Assembly (NCBI GenBank): GCA_044376465.1
Contig: JBILKW010000104.1
Coordinates: 1 to 7,988, forward strand
DNA length: 7,988 nucleotides
Direction of reading: 5' to 3'
Origin: CAJBVG01 sp044376465
Lineage (GTDB): Bacteria > Bacteroidota > Bacteroidia > Sphingobacteriales > Sphingobacteriaceae
Shown: positions 5,706 through 7,988 of the stretch, piece by piece
Position numbering within the stretch: the first letter of the stretch is position 1
Layout: the number at the start of each line of letters is the position of its first letter
The notes under the pieces: model-generated
What the model saw: the letters and a program-made list of their open reading frames with translations, nothing else
What the model was told of the DNA's origin: nothing
Database searches by the model: none
Made by a program: the position numbers and the translations under genes

Positions 5706-7151
5706 TCAAGGGAAGATACCAAGGTTCATGTAAGAAACTGCGATTTTGTCGATTGCTCCAACAAATGCTGCAGTTCTCAAACTATCAATCTTTTTATTTT
5801 GCATTCTGATTTCGCGAATTTCGTGGTAAGAACGTACCATCGATTCTTCTAAACCAGAGTTTACTAATTCTAATTCATCCGGACCTTTCACAATTGCTTT
5901 GCGTTGGTCGGCTGTTAACTTCACACCTGTTGCTTTTTCAATGGTATCCACCAATGTTCTGTTTTGGTTTTCTTCATAACGCTTGTCCATGCGTCCGAAT
6001 GCTACGTGCGATAAATTTTTCAACCATTCGAAATAAGAAACCGTTACACCACCTGCATTACAATATGCATCAGGAATAATGATACCGCCATTTTTAACAA
6101 AGTATTCTGCTGCTTGTGGAGTGGTAGGACCATTAGCACCTTCGGCAATAATTTTTGCTTTAATACGCTTAATGTTATCGGCAGTAATTTGGTTTTCTAA
6201 GGCTGCCGGAACTAGTATGTCGCACTCTTGTTCTAAACCTAATGCAGAATTTTTAAATTCTTTAGTAGCACCCTTGTACCCTAAAATTGATCCAGTTTTT
6301 TTTCTGTGTTCAAAAACTTTCTCAACATCTAAACCCTTAGGATTATAGATAGAACCTTCGAACTCGCAAAGACCTACAATAATACCCCCAGCCTCTTGAA
6401 TAAATTTAGCAGAGTAGAACCCAACGTTACCAAGGCCTTGTACAATTACTTTTTTACCTTCGATACCCGGCGTTAAACCTAACTTTTTCATATCTTCAGG
6501 AACAGAAACACATTCTCTAGTTGCGAAGAAAACTCCACGACCTGTTGCTTCTCTACGGCCGTTAATACCCGATTGTGAAATTGGTTTACCGGTAACGCAA
6601 GCACTTGCATCTAGTGAACCTGGGTTAAATGTTGCATAGGTATCAACAATCCACGACATTTCTCTTTCGCCAGTTCCATAATCTGGTGCAGGAACGTCGA
6701 TGCCCGGGCCAATAAAGTTTTTCTTGATTAACTCCGAAGTATAACGACGAGTAATATTTTCTAATTCGCCAACAGTATAATTTTTCGGATTTATTCTTAC
6801 ACCACCTTTAGCACCACCGAAACCTACGTTTACAATTGCACATTTATACGTCATCAATGCTGCTAGGGCCATCACCTCATCTTCATTAACCATTTCGCTG
6901 TAACGAATACCCCCTTTAGTAGGAAGCTTATGATGCGAGTGCTCCACTCTCCAAGCATCGATTACTTCGATAGAACCGTTTGCTTTTCTGATTGGAAATT
7001 GAAAGCGATAAACACTGTTACATGTTTTGATTTGGTTTAATAACCCTTGCGGATGTTTTGTAAAGCTTGCTGCTTTATCAAAGAACGCACAAACATCACC
7101 AAAGAAATTGGTTTCGTGTGCTGCTGCTTTTGCTTTTACGCTCTTAGCCAT
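5706..7151 (-). CDS. Glutamate dehydrogenase with animal-type C-terminal insertion
   Basis: The 481-residue cytoplasmic enzyme interconverts glutamate and 2-oxoglutarate plus ammonia with NAD(P). Substrate and catalytic residues are visible: K79 in PTKGGIRY, K103 in YKCAI, K115 in FGGAKGG and D157 in PAPDYGTGE. The nucleotide fold has GLGNVG (239-244), and E263 at the end of the second strand may favour NAD. Later motifs are LVPAALENQI, EGANGPTT and DAYCNAGGVTVSYFEWLKN. About 52 residues (380-431) between that block and SGLEESM are absent from compact bacterial enzymes and sit where animal enzymes have the antenna. The start chosen is the ATG at 7149-7151. A longer frame from TTG at 7203-7205 would place its start inside the promoter -7 box. 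A small A-T inverted repeat (7153-7167) directly precedes the start. Converges with the receptor gene; ccmD ends 83 nt upstream. Confidence 0.95.
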   Translation of the reverse strand: MAKSVKAKAAAHETNFFGDVCAFFDKAASFTKHPQGLLNQIKTCNSVYRFQFPIRKANGSIEVIDAWRVEHSHHKLPTKGGIRYSEMVNEDEVMALAALMTYKCAIVNVGFGGAKGGVRINPKNYTVGELENITRRYTSELIKKNFIGPGIDVPAPDYGTGEREMSWIVDTYATFNPGSLDASACVTGKPISQSGINGRREATGRGVFFATRECVSVPEDMKKLGLTPGIEGKKVIVQGLGNVGFYSAKFIQEAGGIIVGLCEFEGSIYNPKGLDVEKVFEHRKKTGSILGYKGATKEFKNSALGLEQECDILVPAALENQITADNIKRIKAKIIAEGANGPTTPQAAEYFVKNGGIIIPDAYCNAGGVTVSYFEWLKNLSHVAFGRMDKRYEENQNRTLVDTIEKATGVKLTADQRKAIVKGPDELELVNSGLEESMVRSYHEIREIRMQNKKIDSLRTAAFVGAIDKIAVSYMNLGIFP

Positions 7152-7202
7152 AAACAAATTTTTTGTTAAGTAATTGTTGAATTGTTTTTGTAAAATTCTA
7201 GG

Positions 7203-7234
7203 CAAATGTTTGATTAATAATTCTCTTTAGCAAA
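7203..7234 (-). promoter_or_regulatory. Candidate Bacteroidota-type promoter for glutamate dehydrogenase
   Basis: On the minus strand TTTG (7231-7234) is followed after 20 nt by AACATTTG (7203-7210). This matches TAnnTTTG at five of six fixed bases with standard spacing. It begins directly after the ccmD stop codon and lies 51 nt upstream of the glutamate dehydrogenase ATG. It implies that the enzyme gene is transcribed on its own, even though it is on the same strand as ccmC-ccmD. Confidence 0.5.
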
Positions 7235-7447
7235 TTATTTCTGCTCTTTTTCTAATTTACGTAGTCGGCGTTCCATATAAATTAAATAAGTAGCTATGCC
7301 TAAGAATATTACAGCAATAACACCTAGCACCACATAAATTTTACCAGAGCTCCTAAATGCATCTGCCATTTCTACTTTTTCCGCCTCTTGAGCAAAACTA
7401 GTAATTGCGGCAAATACAAATGCCAATACAAATAGTATCTTTTTCAT
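7235..7447 (-). CDS. ccmD: CcmD-like small membrane protein
   Basis: The 70-residue protein has a signal-peptide-like start (KK, hydrophobic 4-17, with SFAQ at 17-20), then E-M-A-D-A-F-R-S-S-G-K-I-Y-V-V (26-40), a single membrane helix (about 37-58) and a basic tail Y-M-E-R-R-L-R-K-L-E-K. It matches, from memory, the alternative CcmD family of Bacteroidota, which carries a signal peptide and a conserved MADxxRSSGKIYVV segment. CcmD proteins assist CcmC in loading heme onto CcmE and releasing it from the exporter complex. The gene starts 3 nt after the ccmC stop, so the two are surely co-transcribed and probably translationally coupled. No Shine-Dalgarno sequence is visible. Confidence 0.85.
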   Translation of the reverse strand: MKKILFVLAFVFAAITSFAQEAEKVEMADAFRSSGKIYVVLGVIAVIFLGIATYLIYMERRLRKLEKEQK

Positions 7448-7450
7448 TGT

Positions 7451-7988
7451 CTATAATTCTAATGATTTTATTTCTAAAGTTCTTAAGCGGTACTTCACTT
7501 GCGCAAGCCACAAACCCATGCATATCCAGCCTATTACTGCGGGGTAAAACACCATTCGCATGTTATTGTCCATATCATACGTATTAAAGCCTGGGTTGCC
7601 ACCATTACCAGGATGTAATGAGTCTGTTAAACGTGGTAAAATAAAGATCAACACGATCATTATTGGAAAAGCAAACACACTATAAACCGCAGATATTCTT
7701 GCCTTTTTTTGTTCATCTTCAATAGAACCTCTTAACACAAAATAGGCCATGTAAACTAACAAGGCTATAGCTGCGCTATTCTGTTTAGGGTCGTTACTCC
7801 AGGCTTCGCCCCAGGTATATTTTGCCCAAACCATGCCCGTTACAATACCCAATATCCCTAACAATACTCCAATGTTTGCCGATTCTACCGCCCATGTATC
7901 ATGCTTAATTTTATTCGAATTCAAATACTTTAAACTATAAGCGGCATTCACCACAAATAAAATAATCATTGCAAACCACATGGGTACA
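7451..7988 (-). CDS. ccmC: Heme transporter/lyase subunit CcmC, 5' end outside window
   Basis: About 178 residues are visible; a complete protein would be near 220-230. CcmC is the inner-membrane protein that presents heme to CcmE. The reading frame stays open through the window edge, with V-P preceding M-W-F-A-M. This fits the family H-V-P-x-x-W segment, whose heme-ligand histidine would be the first codon missing outside, so the methionine at 7979-7981 is not the start. Counting from that methionine, the tryptophan-rich heme loop is W57-G-E-A-W61-S-N-D64-P-K, between helices at about 34-52 and 68-84. The second heme-ligand histidine is H123 in DSLHPG. Further helices lie at about 97-115 and 142-162. 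The W before D64 in the classical WWD motif is N here, which may be usual for this lineage. ccmD follows 3 nt downstream. Confidence 0.92.
   Translation of the reverse strand, partial: VPMWFAMIILFVVNAAYSLKYLNSNKIKHDTWAVESANIGVLLGILGIVTGMVWAKYTWGEAWSNDPKQNSAAIALLVYMAYFVLRGSIEDEQKKARISAVYSVFAFPIMIVLIFILPRLTDSLHPGNGGNPGFNTYDMDNNMRMVFYPAVIGWICMGLWLAQVKYRLRTLEIKSLEL

Noticed and set aside
6079..6348. Plus-strand open frame opposite glutamate dehydrogenase
   Set aside because: It is antisense to strongly conserved enzyme motifs, and its sequence has no recognisable protein features.
7152..7205. Eighteen-residue N-terminal extension of glutamate dehydrogenase from a TTG codon
   Set aside because: It does not resemble the family N-terminus, uses a rare start codon and overlaps the promoter -7 box.

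Overview
The window looks like a chromosomal segment from a member of the Bacteroidota. The DNA is AT-rich. Two promoters fit the Bacteroidota pattern (TTTG, about 20 nt, then TAnnTTTG), start sites lack Shine-Dalgarno sequences, and the outer-membrane receptor carries an N-terminal carboxypeptidase-regulatory-like domain. The genes also match lineage-typical forms: a small CcmD-like protein with a signal peptide, and a CcmE with a CxxxY motif. This assignment rests on protein character alone; no database was searched.

Layout. On the minus strand at the right edge lie ccmC (5' end outside the window), a ccmD-like gene 3 nt after it, and then a glutamate dehydrogenase gene with a probable promoter of its own. 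The plus-strand gene pair (a hypothetical exported protein and a TonB-dependent receptor) converges on glutamate dehydrogenase across a perfect 17-bp bidirectional terminator hairpin. Divergent from that pair, on the minus strand again, lie an MsbA-type ABC exporter, ccmE, and at the very left edge the first 26 codons of ccmF. This ccmF start is easy to miss because only 78 nt of it are present.

How the genes fit together. ccmC, ccmD, ccmE and ccmF belong to cytochrome c maturation System I, which delivers heme across the inner membrane, holds it on CcmE and attaches it to apocytochromes. Here the set is split between ccmD and ccmE by about 6.6 kb carrying glutamate dehydrogenase, the receptor pair and the ABC exporter. 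CcmE is the variant type in which the heme-binding histidine is replaced by cysteine (C115-x3-Y119). The receptor has a plug resembling hemoglobin/heme receptors, so a link to heme supply is possible but unproven.

Between genes, the most unusual structure is a set of three short-period tandem arrays. Period 7 occurs between ccmE and ccmF, strict period 8 with 13 units between the ABC exporter and ccmE, and period 7 between the hypothetical gene and the receptor. Each lies at or just after a stop codon and between two genes on the same strand. I see no mobile element, CRISPR array, tRNA or rRNA, and no convincing wholly new system. No gene-free stretch exceeds 300 bases.
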